DNA of 64,000 nucleotides from Gambelia wislizenii (Eukaryota > Chordata > Lepidosauria > Squamata > Crotaphytidae). Shown here piece after piece: positions 46,553-57,559 of this stretch (its first letter is position 1; each line of letters opens with the position of its first letter). Under the pieces are notes generated by a model. That model worked only from the letters and a program-made list of their open reading frames with translations, had not been told where the DNA came from and made no database searches. The stretch spans positions 162,661,001-162,725,000 of the forward strand of contig JAUMIR010000001.1 in NCBI GenBank assembly GCA_030847615.1, in the 5' to 3' direction. Both the position numbers and the translations under genes were made by a program.

Positions 46553-47015
46553 TTATCTATATGGGTAGTTACCCCAGCTTGCCGCCATCTGAGAGCCCTG
46601 CAGTCCATACAATGCAGGGCATTTGTCTCTTTCTGCTCTTAAGCAGTCCTTATGACCCCCAGGGGAGAAATGGGGCTCAGATGGGGGCAAGCTGGGATAG
46701 GGCCCTATACAGCATTCTAAAATAATACCTGCTTTACTCCACTGACACTGGGGAAAAACACAGGAGGGCCTGCATGACCACAGGAGCCCATCCCAGCAGG
46801 TCAGCCTGTCACTCCAGCTACCGGTCACCCTTACCCTTCCAAGAGGGGGGCCCACAGCATGTGACCAAGGCTGGTCACATGTGGAGGGCTTTGGTCACAT
46901 GTTATGACCAGCTTCCTTGATGCCAGGAGGTCAAGGAAAATGATGGTGGCAGTTGCAGCAACAGGCCAGAGTTCTGGTCCAGAATCTGGCCCATTTTGTC
47001 CAACCCCCTGGTGCT
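46553..47015. mobile_element. MITE, same family as 36978-37514, opposite orientation
   Basis: It begins GGGCCTTATCTATATGGGTAG and continues with GAGAGCCCTGCAGTCCATA, matching the reverse complement of the right end of 36978-37514. Mid-element, TGTGACCAAGGCTGGTCACA is shared. The far end (GGCCCATTTTGTCCAAC) is degenerate. Confidence 0.6.
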
Positions 47016-47062
47016 TGGTGCTTCAATAGGATCATAATACCTCTGAGACATCACCTACGTAC

Positions 47063-47690
47063 TGTCAGGATCTGTCTCTCCTTGCAGGATTAGGCCCCTG
47101 GCTGCAGCAGCCGGCACAGCCTCTTTGCAGACTCAGGCCCTGGCTGTGGGAGTCGTAGAAGAACCAGGGCTAAGCTATCAGATGCAGCCAACTGCAATCA
47201 TGCAGCGTACCTGAAGCAGCCAGGGGAACTGCTATTTAAGAGCTGCCCTTGGCCCTCAGTCTTTGCCACAACAACATGGTCTTTTGTGCTGGTTGTAGCT
47301 TCTCCTTGTTCTTGGACCTTGATCCCTTGCCTTGCCCTGCCACTTGTGTTTGGACCTTCACTTGCCTCGTGGACCTGCTTCTGGTCACTGGATATCTGGT
47401 ACATGTTCTGATCTTGGACTGTTTTTGGACTTTGGTTTGTTTGACCTCTGATTCCTATGTTCCTGACCCAGCACTCCCTTCCTGGACCTCACCTTGCCTC
47501 TGGCCCTCTGGACTCCTTAGTACGAGCTCTGACCCTGGACTGTTTTTGGCTTTGGCTTATCTTTGACCCTGCCTGGACTTTGGACTCTGTTTCTTGTGTT
47601 CCTGACCTGGCCCTGTTGTCTCCGGTCCTAGACCCTGCTGCCCATGCCCCAGATCCTCCCATGTATTTTCATGAGTGAAGTGGTGGGTTT
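47063..47690 (+). mobile_element. Candidate LTR or LTR-like block
   Basis: It starts TGTCAGGATCTGTC and has a GC-rich body. Degenerate repeats of TGGACTTTGG, CTTGGACTG and TTCCTGACC from 47310 to 47620 give the look of Ty3/Gypsy-type LTRs in reptiles. No second LTR, internal genes or clear CA end were found. Frames over it are low-complexity. Confidence 0.35.
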
Positions 47691-47699
47691 CAGGCTGCT

Positions 47700-49250
47700 T
47701 CCAATGCCTGCTTTCACACTCCGTAGCTTTTTCTAATTCTTGCTCTACTGCACGTATCTAGACTTAAGGTCTGGTCCTATAGTAACCAATCAGAAATCTT
47801 GCAGTTCTGACCTTTCCAGTCAACCCTCCCCCTTTCCCTGAAGGCATAGCTTAAAATGTGTATATTTGAAGGTCAGATTGGCAGTTGTGTGACACACCCT
47901 TTTCCCTGCCCATTTGTCATGTACACATTGGCCTTTCTCTAAAGAACTCTTCAGGGATCATATATCTCTGATGAATGTGGTGCAAAAGAGCATGCTTAAG
48001 AAGAAAGTCATATGAAAAGAAGGTTCAGACAGAATAATTACTACTTTATTGATTCCTTTCTCTAAAAACCAATAGGTTAGTGTGTGTGTGTTTTTTTAAA
48101 GGGAAGGGAATTACAGCAAATTATAGAGTACACATGTTACATTTGTGCTGTCATATATAAACAGCACAAATGATTTCACCAGCACCATGTAGTGTCTTTG
48201 TGCTCTCTTGGTAGATGCTTTAATTTTGTGAGTGAGGTGGTGATTGCATCACAACAACCATTTATGATAGATCACAGGCCAGCGGCATGTAGGTGGCAAG
48301 AAACACAACAGAAAGCAAGATCCTTTAATCTTTTCCCCTCCTGGGCTCTACTCACTGTTCGTTTCAGTACCAGTAGAACTTAAATAGCACTGTGAGATCT
48401 AGAAATTGAACATAAATGAAGTTTTACAGTAGGCTGCTGTGTCCTGCAGACACAAAGTTAATCTACAATTTGCAGATAGAGGTATTCCCATTACTATATC
48501 CTAGGAAAAAACCTGGGCAGCTAACATCTTATCTATGCTTCCTTCAAGGGTTGCTCAAATTGAAAAGTTTGAAGCTGAAATATGTTCATTCACAGAATTT
48601 TTATCAGGGGAGAAAAGATTAGTTAAATTGTATCCCAATAAATCCATCTGCCATGACATGCCACCTGACAGAGAATGCAGCGGAGCTTTATTCAAACATC
48701 TGTCATTCTGTAATACTTACCCTGAGAAGAGTGGTGGTTGGTGGCTCCAGTCTCAGTGGAGCAGATAATCTGTTCTGGGTTTTAGTCTGAACTTTAAGGA
48801 AGCTATCCAAGGCATTGAAACAATTACTGCGTGACTAGGGGGAGCCTGCTGAACTGGTTGCACTGATAATGGCAAATGTTTCATCATTTCAGAAAACAAA
48901 TTCCCTCATCAGTAGTACAATAGTAATCTTCTCTGCATGTTGCATATCAGCTGGAACAACAGTAAACAAAAACATACCAAGGATGGCAGGATATGCAGAT
49001 GACAAGATTTTTTCCCCAGTTAATGTGAAACTTGTTCTTTAATATTCAGATAAGTACGTTTCTTCTGCAACAGAAACTGGGCCATTGTTGGGAACTTATT
49101 TATGTGAGATGAAACCAGAGACCCAAGCAACAGAACCCAGAGAACAGGTTGCTAAATCCAGGCCAACTCAACCATTTAGCAAAATGAAACAGCTGTCTCA
49201 TTGGCAGGTAGGTAGGGGTGTCTGGAATTCTCATCCAGAGGCTTCCTCTA
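47700..49250. other. Unassigned sequence
   Basis: A plus frame of about 76 codons ending at 48768 follows an acceptor-like CTTCCTTCAAG, but it has no donor, polyadenylation signal or motif. Otherwise nothing is recognised. Confidence 0.4.
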
Positions 49251-49252
49251 CT

Positions 49253-49350
49253 GCTTCACCAAACTACAACCCCAGGATTCCACAGGATGCAGCCATGGCA
49301 GTTAAAGTGGAATCATAATCCTGCAACTGTGTAGTATGGAAGGGGCCCAG
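49253..49350. repeat. Half copy of the palindromic MITE seen at 22425-22652
   Basis: AAACTACAACCCCAGGATTC, CACAGGATGCAGCCATGGCA and AGTGGAATCATAATCCTGCA match the right half of the element at 22425-22652. Confidence 0.6.
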
Positions 49351-49859
49351 GAAATCTTTCAAAATCATTTAGGTGAGTAAGGCTGAAATCATACCACGGT
49401 GTCTGGGGAGTCAGCCACTTTGAATACAGCAAGACTTAACTTATGGGTTAAGTAAGGAGTAGGACTGTGCTTCGGTTATACACAGAGGGATCAATATTTC
49501 AGATGCTGTTGGATCATAAGTCCCCTTAGCTATAATAGCTAGCATATGCATTGATAAAGGATTATGGGAGCTGTAACCCCACTCATCTAGAATGCCACCA
49601 CAGTTGACCAGCCCTGTGCCACATGTTACATTTGTTTACAATTCACATAGTAAACAAACAGTCCAAGAAATTCAGGGTCCTTTGAACCTCAGCTGGTGAC
49701 AACACTGACTTCATTTCAGTGCCAGGCTATGTCAAGGTGTGAGATGCTAGACCCTCCTAAGCATGTACAGAGAGAGTCAAGCAACATCACAGTATTAGAC
49801 CTCATACTGTTAGAAATCATGCAGACAGGAGGGATATTAGCAAGCAGGCTTTCACTGAC
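49351..49859. other. Unassigned sequence
   Basis: A donor-like TTAG/GTGAGT is at 49370, without a supporting frame. A relic of the small palindromic family (GCTGTTGGATCATAAGTCCC..TTATGGGAGCTGTAACCC) lies at 49504-49580. Confidence 0.4.
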
Positions 49860-49862
49860 TAT

Positions 49863-50186
49863 GGACATTTTCAGACGCAACTTACAGCACAAGAATCAGG
49901 AGAGCTTTGTGGCTGCAGTGCGGCAAGGGACCCATTTCGGACGATGCCGTCCCTCTGCCGAACTCCTCTATCACTTCCGTGGCATAATGGAGGAAACCGC
50001 ATCATATTTCATTCACGGGCAACAATTGTGAATGAAATATGACATGTTTCCTCCATTCTGTCACGGAAGTGACATGGAGGGGTTCGGCAGAGGGACGGCG
50101 TCATCTGAAATGGGTCCCTTGCCCTGCTGCAGCCGCGAAGCTTTCCCGCTCAATTCTTGCACTGTAAGTCGCATCTGAAAATGTCC
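49863..50186. mobile_element. Palindromic Harbinger-like MITE (324 bp)
   Basis: GGACATTTTCAGACGCAACT at the left and the inverse AAGTCGCATCTGAAAATGTCC at the right are flanked by TAT (49860-49862, 50187-50189). The arms are complementary almost throughout (CCGTCCCTCTGCCGAA against TTCGGCAGAGGGACGG), with the centre near 50025. A plus frame across it is an artefact of the palindrome. Confidence 0.87.
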
Positions 50187-50189
50187 TAT

Positions 50190-51469
50190 GACTGCAGCAG
50201 ACAGATAGGGCTGACTGGGCAGAGTACACACATACACTATAGATATATTACAGTTGTTTATAGCAAGATGGGAAATACAGTAATGTTAACACATTTCCTT
50301 TTTCAGGCTACATTCTGTTCTCACACAGATAGCAGACTCTAATGCTGGAGCCTCCCCTGCATTCCCAGGCTTTTGTAAAAACAACAGGTGCTGAAGGTCA
50401 TTCTGATCTTTACCAATACAGTCTTCTTTGCACTTAGAAAAAATCTATTCATATTTTACAGTTTGAGTACACAAATATACTCTAACAGGTTAAAACTTGG
50501 CTTTTCACCAAAGCTTTTGAGGCTTAAGGATCATGGCCTGTCTAAGCCCCAAAATAAATGTACTTCCACATAAAATGCTGTGTACGCTATTTAAAATTAT
50601 TTATATTGTTCCTACTTTTATTTTCAATGGCTTTGTTATCTGTAACCCTCTACCTATGTGTAAAATAGAAATATTAATTGTAGAGGTTTATGGGCTTGCA
50701 TACTCCACTATATACTTCTGCACCAGTTCTCCAGGCTAATTTTCAGTGGTACAATTTCTGCAGTCAATGTTTTCCTCAGCAAGGGATTAAAATGCAGCAT
50801 CTCATTCTGTGCAGAAGTGCAGTGCTGATACCTTTGAATGAGGCACTGCTGTATAGCCAAAGTACATGCTATTATCTTATTCTATACTGAAAATGATAAA
50901 ATAAGACTAAGGAACTGAGGAGAGCATGGGTGTATTTTGTCACCGTACTTCAAACATTCTGTTTAACAACAGGGGAAAATGCAGCATGTCAAATTTGTGC
51001 TGTCAAAAAATGGGCTTTTAAGATGACTCGCTCACTTAGGCTTCTTATAAATCACTTGAAAGCCATGAAAGAAGTCTGCTTGGTGTAACACTCCAGTCAG
51101 CTGATTACTTCAGCTTACATATGATTTAGTCATGACTAGTAAAGGATATTCAAGAAGCCCACAATAATCCAGGTATAGAATTTATGCAATCATTTGAGGC
51201 TATTTGAATTGTTCTCAGGGTTGTTCTTATTCAATATATCCCTGTTTCATAGTCAGAATTTCAATAGGACACAGAAAATGGCTGCCTGTTTTTTGATAAT
51301 AGATTAGTGTCAAGGTCAGTACACATGCAAGGAACTTTTCCACAACACATCTTTCAGATTTTGTCACAGGATTCTCACTGAATTCCCAACTGGTTGGAAA
51401 AACAACTTCCGTGAGTGAAAAACAGCGCGGCCTTGGAAAAACATGTCCACTTTCTCATTAAAAAAATCT
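50190..51469. other. Unassigned, AT-rich
   Basis: No gene or transposon recognised. Hydrophobic short frames at 50388-50890 have no motif. Confidence 0.4.
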
Positions 51470-52060
51470 CCTTCCCTTTTTTTTTATTATATTTTAATAA
51501 TGTTTCACAACAATAAAAATATAGAATTCCAAGTACTTCCTTTACACTGTTGTCTAAATTTTTGTTTTACATCTATCATTGACTTTCTATTATCTATTAC
51601 ACTTAATTGTATTATACCATTAATTCCTAAATACAGGTTTTCCTTAATACATTGCTTTCCCTATCCATTTCCCTGTATTCCCCCGGCAGAGAGGTAATAT
51701 AGTTAAACCAATAACCCCACATCCTATAATTACTGTTAATCTGTAATCCAGGTTGCTCTTATACTATCTCCTTCCGCTACCCAAAATTCAATTAGTTTAC
51801 CCCATTCTTTTCTGAATTCTTCCTTGGTCTGGTGTTTTAACCAACATGTAAGCTGTTCCATTCGAGCTACTTCCGATAATTTCCGATAATAATTATCGAA
51901 AAAAATATCCTTCCTTAAAATCTCCTTTTTTAGTCTATCTTTACTTGTAAGTTGCTTAACAAACAACCAATTTTACAGCTTTTTTATTTTTAAATCACAA
52001 TCTTATTAAACTTTCTTGTTTTAATTTAAAGGTTCTTTAAAAATGTAAAGGTTCCTTAAA
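51470..52060 (-). mobile_element. L1 3' end fragment (minus)
   Basis: On the minus strand, 51966-51736 encodes RKLSEVARMEQLTCWLK then EEFRKEWGKLIEFW, the degenerate last part of L1 ORF2 (compare EVWKMAINDKLTCRIK in relic B). It is followed by an AT-rich 3' UTR and an A tail, seen as the T run at 51477-51484. Confidence 0.75.
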
Positions 52061-52184
52061 GTCTTTCAAATTAATCCAGAAGGCAGGCAAGTCACCAAGG
52101 TATTGCTTTCACTACTGATTTTGTCAAGCAAAATCTGATGTTTTTAAGAAGTGCTGTAGTTAAGAGAGAGAGGTTGCAGATTTA

Positions 52185-52396
52185 GGACTTTTTTGGATGC
52201 GAAGAAAGTAACACAAGCAGCCTCGTCAGCTTGCGAGGCTGCTGCGCTGCAGCGCGTCCCTTTCGTATGACGCTTGCCCCTGCCGGTACTGTTGCGGTAC
52301 CGCGGGGAGAGTTGAGCATCATATTTTGTCATTTTTTACTCATGATCAACTTTCGTGAGCATCATACGAAAGGGACGCTTTGCAGATTAAAAGTCC
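52185..52396. mobile_element. Harbinger-like GC-rich MITE (212 bp)
   Basis: GGACTTTTTTGGATGCG at the left and GCAGATTAAAAGTCC at the right are flanked by TTA (52182-52184, 52397-52399). Nested stems CAGCCTCG/CGAGGCTG and CGTCCCTTTCGTATGACG / CATACGAAAGGGACG are present. It is the complete counterpart of 27909-28090. Confidence 0.82.
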
Positions 52397-52662
52397 TTAA
52401 TCTCCATTAAGGTGTTGCATTCAGCAACATGAGCTTGATGGAATTCTCTTGCAGTCCCTCCCTTCCTCACGATTGATTTTTATGATCCCTGCATGCTCTG
52501 AAGTTCTTAGATGTTCTTAGGCATTTTAAGCCACTCCCACACCCCTCAGGAACACCAGCCAGCAAGCCACAAGGACTCCAAGCCTGCAACAGCCTCTTCT
52601 CCCCACTCCACCTGGCCAGAAGGCTGTGGTGGGCCCTGAGGACTTTTGGCAGCAGGGCAGCA

Positions 52663-53873
52663 GTGAGAGGGGGCATGGCCAGGAGTGGCTGGCATTTTAA
52701 GCCACTCCCACACCTCTCAGGAACACCAGCCAGCCAGCCAGCCAGCCAGGAAGACCTAAGCTTGCAATTGGAGTCAGCTGAGGCCGGGAATGGAGTGGGG
52801 GCAGAAATTGAAGTTGTGCTGGGGAAAGGGAGGTATGGTTGGAACAGAGTGAACAGATGTTATGAAAGAAGGCGGGATCGCTGTTTGTTAGCTATCCCAC
52901 CTTCTGTTCACCTTGTTTCCCAGAATGGATTGGAGAGCGTACCTACCATTCCTCAGAACCTTACTTTGCTCCTCTGCAATGCCAGGTCGATTAAGAATAA
53001 AACTCACATTATTTACGATCTTCTTTTGGATGAGGATGCTGACCTGGCTTGCTTTACAGAAACCTGGCTGGGAGAGGATAGTGCTGTCACGTGGACGCAG
53101 GCCCCCCTAGCTGGGTATTCTGTCAGTGAGCAGGGGAGGGGGGCAGGGGGGGCGGAGAGGCTCTGGTTTATAAGAACAATCTGACCTTGACCAGGATACC
53201 TGTCCAAAACACAGTCCACTTTGAGTGTATGTACTTTAGCCTGAGGACCAGGGATAGATTGGGGATTCTGCTAGTATACCAACCACCCCGTTGTCTAGCA
53301 GACTCCCTAACTGAGCTGACAGAGCTGGTCTCAGAATTGCTGTTGGAGTCACCCAGACTTTTAGTTTTGGGTGACTTCAACATTCCACTCAAGACCAGCT
53401 TGACAAATCTGACTGGTGTGGCTCTGGAGTTCATGGAAACCAGGACAAACATGGGCCTATCCCAAATGGTCGTCGGGCCCACACATTGTGCGGGTCATAC
53501 CATTGATGTGGTCTTCAGTATGGAACAGGAATCTCCGTGGGCGGAGGTTATTAAAACCACCACATTTTCTTGGACGGATCATTTCCTGGTCAAGACTGAA
53601 CTAAGAGTCTCTTCCTGCCCCACCGGGGGTGGTGGACCCATTAGAATGGTCCGCCCCCGAAGGCTAATGGAACCAATAGGATTCCAGAAAGCCGTGGAGG
53701 GGTTAATGGTTGGTAACGCCAATGACCCTGTCGAAGCTTTGGTTAATACCTGGAACACCGACCTTACCAAGGCTATCGCCACAATCGCTCCCAAGCATCC
53801 TTTCCAACCCGCTCCAAACTGTAAGCCATGGTATACAACAGAGCTTAGGAAAATGAAGTGGGTTGGACAATGA
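52663..53873 (+). pseudogene. L2 ORF2 endonuclease region (broken)
   Basis: Frame 52663-53184 contains NLTLLLCNARSIKNKTHIIY and ADLACFTETWLGEDSA, the N-terminal endonuclease motifs missing from the copy at 5385-8400. A shift near 53165-53187 leads to 53187-53873 with LLVLGDFNIPLKT, VVGPTHCAGHTIDVVFS and FSWTDHFLV. The catalytic-type residues (N in NAR, E in TETW, D/N in GDFN, TDH) are all visible. The start context and the long N-terminal extension before NLTLL are uncertain. Confidence 0.87.
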
Positions 53874-54071
53874 CTAGAGCGCAACTGGCAGAAAACTTGA
53901 CTTTTATCTGACAGGACTCATCATAGGAACTTCCTTTGGTCCTATTGAGAGGCAATACGTGCAGCACAGAGATCCTTCTCCTCTACACGTATTGCGTCTG
54001 CAGAGTCCCGTCCAGCAGAGCTGTTTAGGGTGGTAAGGGAGATGACGTAGGTTATACCTGCGCAGAACCCG

Positions 54072-55624
54072 TTGCTTAACCCAACAACAGCCAGCTGTGA
54101 TGCATTTAACAACTTCTTTGCAGATAAAATCTCTCAGATAAGAGCCAACTTAGATGCCAGTATTTTGACAGAAACAATTGACGAGGTGTCCAGCAACTCC
54201 GTTGATGTAAGTTTACTGGATCAGTTTCAATCTGTGAGTATCGAGGATGTGGACAAGCTACTTGGTAGGGTAAGGAAGACGACCTGCCCTCTCGATCCTT
54301 GCCCGTCATGGCTGGCCATCCGGGGGGGGGTGCCTTGATGGTGTTCCTTAGGGACATCATCAATACATCCCTCAGAGAAGGGTGTGTTCCATCTGGGTAA
54401 AGGAAACTGCCGTTAGGCCACTCCTGAAAAAACCTTCCCTGGGCCCCCTGGACATGAACAACTATAGGCCGGTTTCTATGTTACCATTCTTGAGCAAAGT
54501 GATTGAGAGGGCAATTGCGCTTCAACTCCAAGTGGTCTTGGATGAAACCGATAATCTAGACCCATTTCAAACTGGCTTTAGGACGGGAATTGGAGTTGAG
54601 ACTGCCATGGTTGCCTTGACCTGCGTCTAAGCATCGACAGGGGTAGTGTGATCCTGTTGGTGTTTTTGGACCTCTCAGTGGCTTTTGATATGATAGATCA
54701 TAGCATCCTCTTGGATCTCCTGAGTGGGTTAGGAATCGGAGGCACTGCACTCCAGTAGTTCCGGTCCTTCCTCTCGGGCAGGTCCCAGAGGGTGCTGCTT
54801 GGGGACAGCTGCTCCAGCAGAAAGGAGCTTACTTGTGGCATTCTACAAGGCACCATCCTGTTCCCGATGTTGTTTAACTTCTATATGAAGCCACTCGGTG
54901 AGATTATTCGGAGTTATGGGGCTGGGTGTTATCAGTACGCTGATGACACCCAGATCTATTTCTCCTTGACCCGATCATCGGTCTTGAATTCCGATGGTGT
55001 CTCTCCTCTCAATGATTGTCTAAAGGCAGTAATGGGCTGGATGAAGAAAAACAGATTGAAATTAAATCTGGACAAAACGGAGGTGCTCACAGTAGCGACC
55101 CCAAAACCAGGAGTTGGGTTGCAACCTCCAGTCCTGGATGGGGTCACGCTCTCCATTAAGGACTGTGTTCGCAGTCTAGGGGTGCTCCTTGATTCATTGT
55201 TCAGATGACTAGTCAGGTGAATGTGACGGCCAGGAGCGCCTGTTATCAGCTTCAGCTGATACACCATCTGTTCCCTTTCCTGGAAGTAAGGGACCTCGAG
55301 ACCGTGGTGCACACGCTGGTAACCTCTCGTCTAGATTTCTACAATGCAATCTACATGGGGCTACCCTCATGCTTGGTTCGGAAACTTCAGTTGGTACAAA
55401 ATATGGCAGCCAGAGTGGTCTCGGGAACATCTTGGAGAGACCATATAACTCCAGTATTAAAATCTCTCCACTGGCTGCCTATCAGTTTCTGGGCCCAGTA
55501 CAAGGTGCTGGTTATTACCTTTAAAGCCCTAAATGGTGTATCTTCGGAACCGCCTCCTCCCATAAAATCCTCCCTGCACACTCCGGTTCTCTGGGAGAAA
55601 TTTGCTTCAGCCACAAAAATCTAG
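54072..55624 (+). pseudogene. L2 ORF2 reverse transcriptase and C-terminal region (broken)
   Basis: Frames 54072-54338, 54382-54630, 54792-55208 and 55205-55624 cover AFNNFFADKISQIRANL, MNNYRPVSMLPFLSKVI, an LFLDLSVAFDMIDHSIL-type motif A near 54660-54710, SCSSRKELTCGILQGTILF and YQYADDTQIYFS (YADD). The RKLQLVQNMAARVVSGTSW C-terminal domain follows. An in-frame TAG replaces tryptophan near 54757. At least four disruptions are present. Confidence 0.87.
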
Positions 55625-55965
55625 GCTGTCTGCAACCTCTCAGACAGCCTTTTCAATAATCGCCCCAAATTGTGGAATGGCCTGCCAAACGAGATCCATC
55701 AGATGATGAGCCTGAGTAGCTTTTAAAAAGCACTAAAGACGGATCTCTTTTGGCAGGCCTTTCCTAATTAGTTCCCGGCCTTGTAAGCTCTTGGCCCTTT
55801 TTAGTCTGCTGGTTATTTATTATTTATTATTTTAATGTGATTTTAGATCAGTTGTTTTAATGTATTTTGGTCTAATGTCTTTTTATGGGGGGGGGGTGGG
55901 GGTGGGTGGTGTTTGGGGATTTCAATCTGTATTGGTATTTTAATTTTTGTAAGCCGCCCCAATTG

Positions 55966-56000
<35 letters not shown>

Positions 56001-56029
56001 CTCTTGTGGGTGATCTCATGCTCTCATGG

Positions 56030-56141
56030 AGCTCCCTGAAAAAGAATGCTGTAGTGGCAATAATCACAGCATGGAAGTAAGTTCCAGCTGGTGATTATTG
56101 CTGCCGCAGCATTTTTTTTTTTTCAGGGAGCTCCATGAAGA
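56030..56141. repeat. Inverted repeat (hairpin MITE)
   Basis: CATGGAGCTCCCTGAAAAAG and TGGCAATAATCAC on the left are inverse to GTGATTATTGCTGCCGCAGC and CAGGGAGCTCCATG on the right, around a GGAAGTAAGTTCC loop. Confidence 0.75.
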
Positions 56142-56144
56142 GAC

Positions 56145-56677
56145 TTCAGTTTGCCATCACTGTCCCCATTTGTCAATATCCTTTTTGAACAGTGGTGACC
56201 AGAACTAAACACAGAGTTACAGATGAGGTCTGACAAAAGCAGAATAGAGTGTACGACTGCTTCCCTCAATCTAAATGTTATATCCTGTTGATGCATTGGC
56301 CTTTGTGGCTGCTTTATCACACTGTTGATTCATGTTTGTATTTTGCTATGACTCCTAGATGCTTTTCACATGTGCTACTATCAACTCAGGTGCCACCCAT
56401 CCTATATCTGTGCATTTCATTTTTCCTGTGTAAAAGCAGTACCTTACATTTATCCCTGTTAAAATTTATTTTGTTAGTGTTGGCCTACCTCTCCAATCTG
56501 TTTATAGATATTTTGAACCCTCTTGGGTATTCACTTCCCCTCCTAATTCAGTGACACTTTCAGATTTGATAAGCATGCCTTCTATTGCATCATCCAAGTC
56601 ATTTATAAAAATGCTGAACAACACAAGGCCCAGGGCAGAAGCCTGTAGCACCCCAGTAGTCACTTCTCTCCAGGATG
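56145..56677 (-). mobile_element. CR1 LINE, right part of a split copy
   Basis: On the minus strand this is the CR1 ORF2 RT-to-C-terminal region, heavily mutated. Plus-strand phrases such as TGAGGTCTGACAAAAGCAGA, TTTGATAAGCATGCCTTCTA and CACTTCTCTCCAGGATGAAA are CR1 landmarks (the second and third correspond to the RT block around the YADD-flanking region). The copy stops at 56677/56685 and continues at 59347, on the far side of the hAT element. Confidence 0.8.
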
Positions 56678-56995
56678 AAAAGGAACAGCTTAACCATACC
56701 GCCAAATCAGCATCTGCAGGGGGCCCCATCTGGACCTAACCCTCCTCCTGAAAAAACCTCCTGCTGGCTTTAAAAAAACAACAACCAGCATCTCCCAAAC
56801 TAGAAAGCCAAAGCAAAAGTGAAAGAGAAAGACAGAGCTTTATTTGGGTGGCTGATTCTGGAGGGAGTTTGTTGCTTCCTCCCCCCTCCTCCCAGGATCA
56901 TCATCAAACACGTGTCGGAAAGGGGTAAGTGTGTGTGAGAGAGAGAGGGAAGGGGGGGTCATCTCTTGTTCTCCCCTGCTCTATCTTCTGAAAAG

Positions 56996-56998
56996 GCT

Positions 56999-57058
<60 letters not shown>

Positions 57059-57060
57059 TC
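56996..57060. repeat. (TTTC)n microsatellite
   Basis: About 16 uninterrupted TTTC units, followed by C/T-rich low-complexity sequence to about 57160. Confidence 0.95.
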
Positions 57061-57311
57061 CCCCCCCTCTCTCCCTTCCTTCTTTCTTTGCTTCCCTTCT
57101 TTCTGACTTTTTGTTGCTCTCTCTCTCCTTCCTTCCTTCCTTTTTTTCTTCCCTTTCCTAACTTTCACATAGGTCCCCTCCACCCCATCTTTCCACCTGC
57201 TCTTAACATGCCTGTTTTCTCTCCCCTCCCTCCCTTTTCCCCTTGGTCTTCTTCAGCTTCCTCCCCTTGCTGCCAACTGAGTTCAACCTGCAAAAGAAAA
57301 TTGTGTGTGTT

Positions 57312-57547
57312 TGCCTATGTGCCTTCAAGTCATTTCTGACTAAGGCGAACCTGCCATGGGGTTTTCTAGGCAAGGTTTGTTCAAAGGGGGTCTGCCTTTG
57401 ACTCAACTCTGCAATTCTATGATTCTATGATTCTATGATTCCTTTGAGGCTGAGAGAGTGTGACTTGCCCAAGGTCAGCCCGTGGGTATTCATGGCTGAG
57501 GAAGGATTCAAACCCTGGTCTCCACAGTCATAGTGCAATGCTGAAAC
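57312..57547 (-). repeat. tRNA-derived SINE with a micro-insertion
   Basis: Reverse copy of the SINE at 28093-28327: CTTCAAGTCATTTCTGAC at the 3' end, GGGGTTTTCTAGGCAAGG, GAGAGAGTGTGACTTGCCCA, and the B box in reverse (GGATTCAAACCCTGG at 57506-57520). It is interrupted at 57402-57440. Confidence 0.82.
57402..57440 (+). mobile_element. 39-bp CR1 3'-tail insertion
   Basis: CAACTCTGCAATTC plus three ATTCTATG-type 8-mers is exactly the CR1 3' terminus. It is flanked by the 7-bp direct repeat CCTTTGA (57395-57401, 57441-57447), and removing it restores the SINE consensus seen at 28220 and 33930. Confidence 0.75.
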
Positions 57548-57559
57548 TTCTACAACACT

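Larger units (their letters stand above)
52520..55999 (+). mobile_element. L2-clade LINE, nearly full length
   Basis: It starts in a GC-rich 5' region where a 46-bp block (GGCATTTTAAGCCACTCCCA and onward) is present twice, at 52520-52565 and 52691-52736, with a (CCAG)n run between 52727 and 52752. Endonuclease, RT and C-terminal regions follow in order. The 3' end TAAGCCGCCCCAATTG is followed by (ATT)n at 55970-55998. It is the most complete autonomous-type element in the window, but it has several frame breaks. Confidence 0.9.

Noticed and set aside
48535..48768. Plus-strand frame following CTTCCTTCAAG with several cysteines
   Set aside because: No donor, AATAAA or family motif. An overlapping frame on the same strand is nearly as long.
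49696..50031. 111-codon plus frame
   Set aside because: Its second half is one arm of the palindromic MITE at 49863-50186.
56931..57183. Phenylalanine/serine- and lysine-rich frames on both strands
   Set aside because: Translation of the (TTTC)n microsatellite and adjacent C/T-rich sequence.
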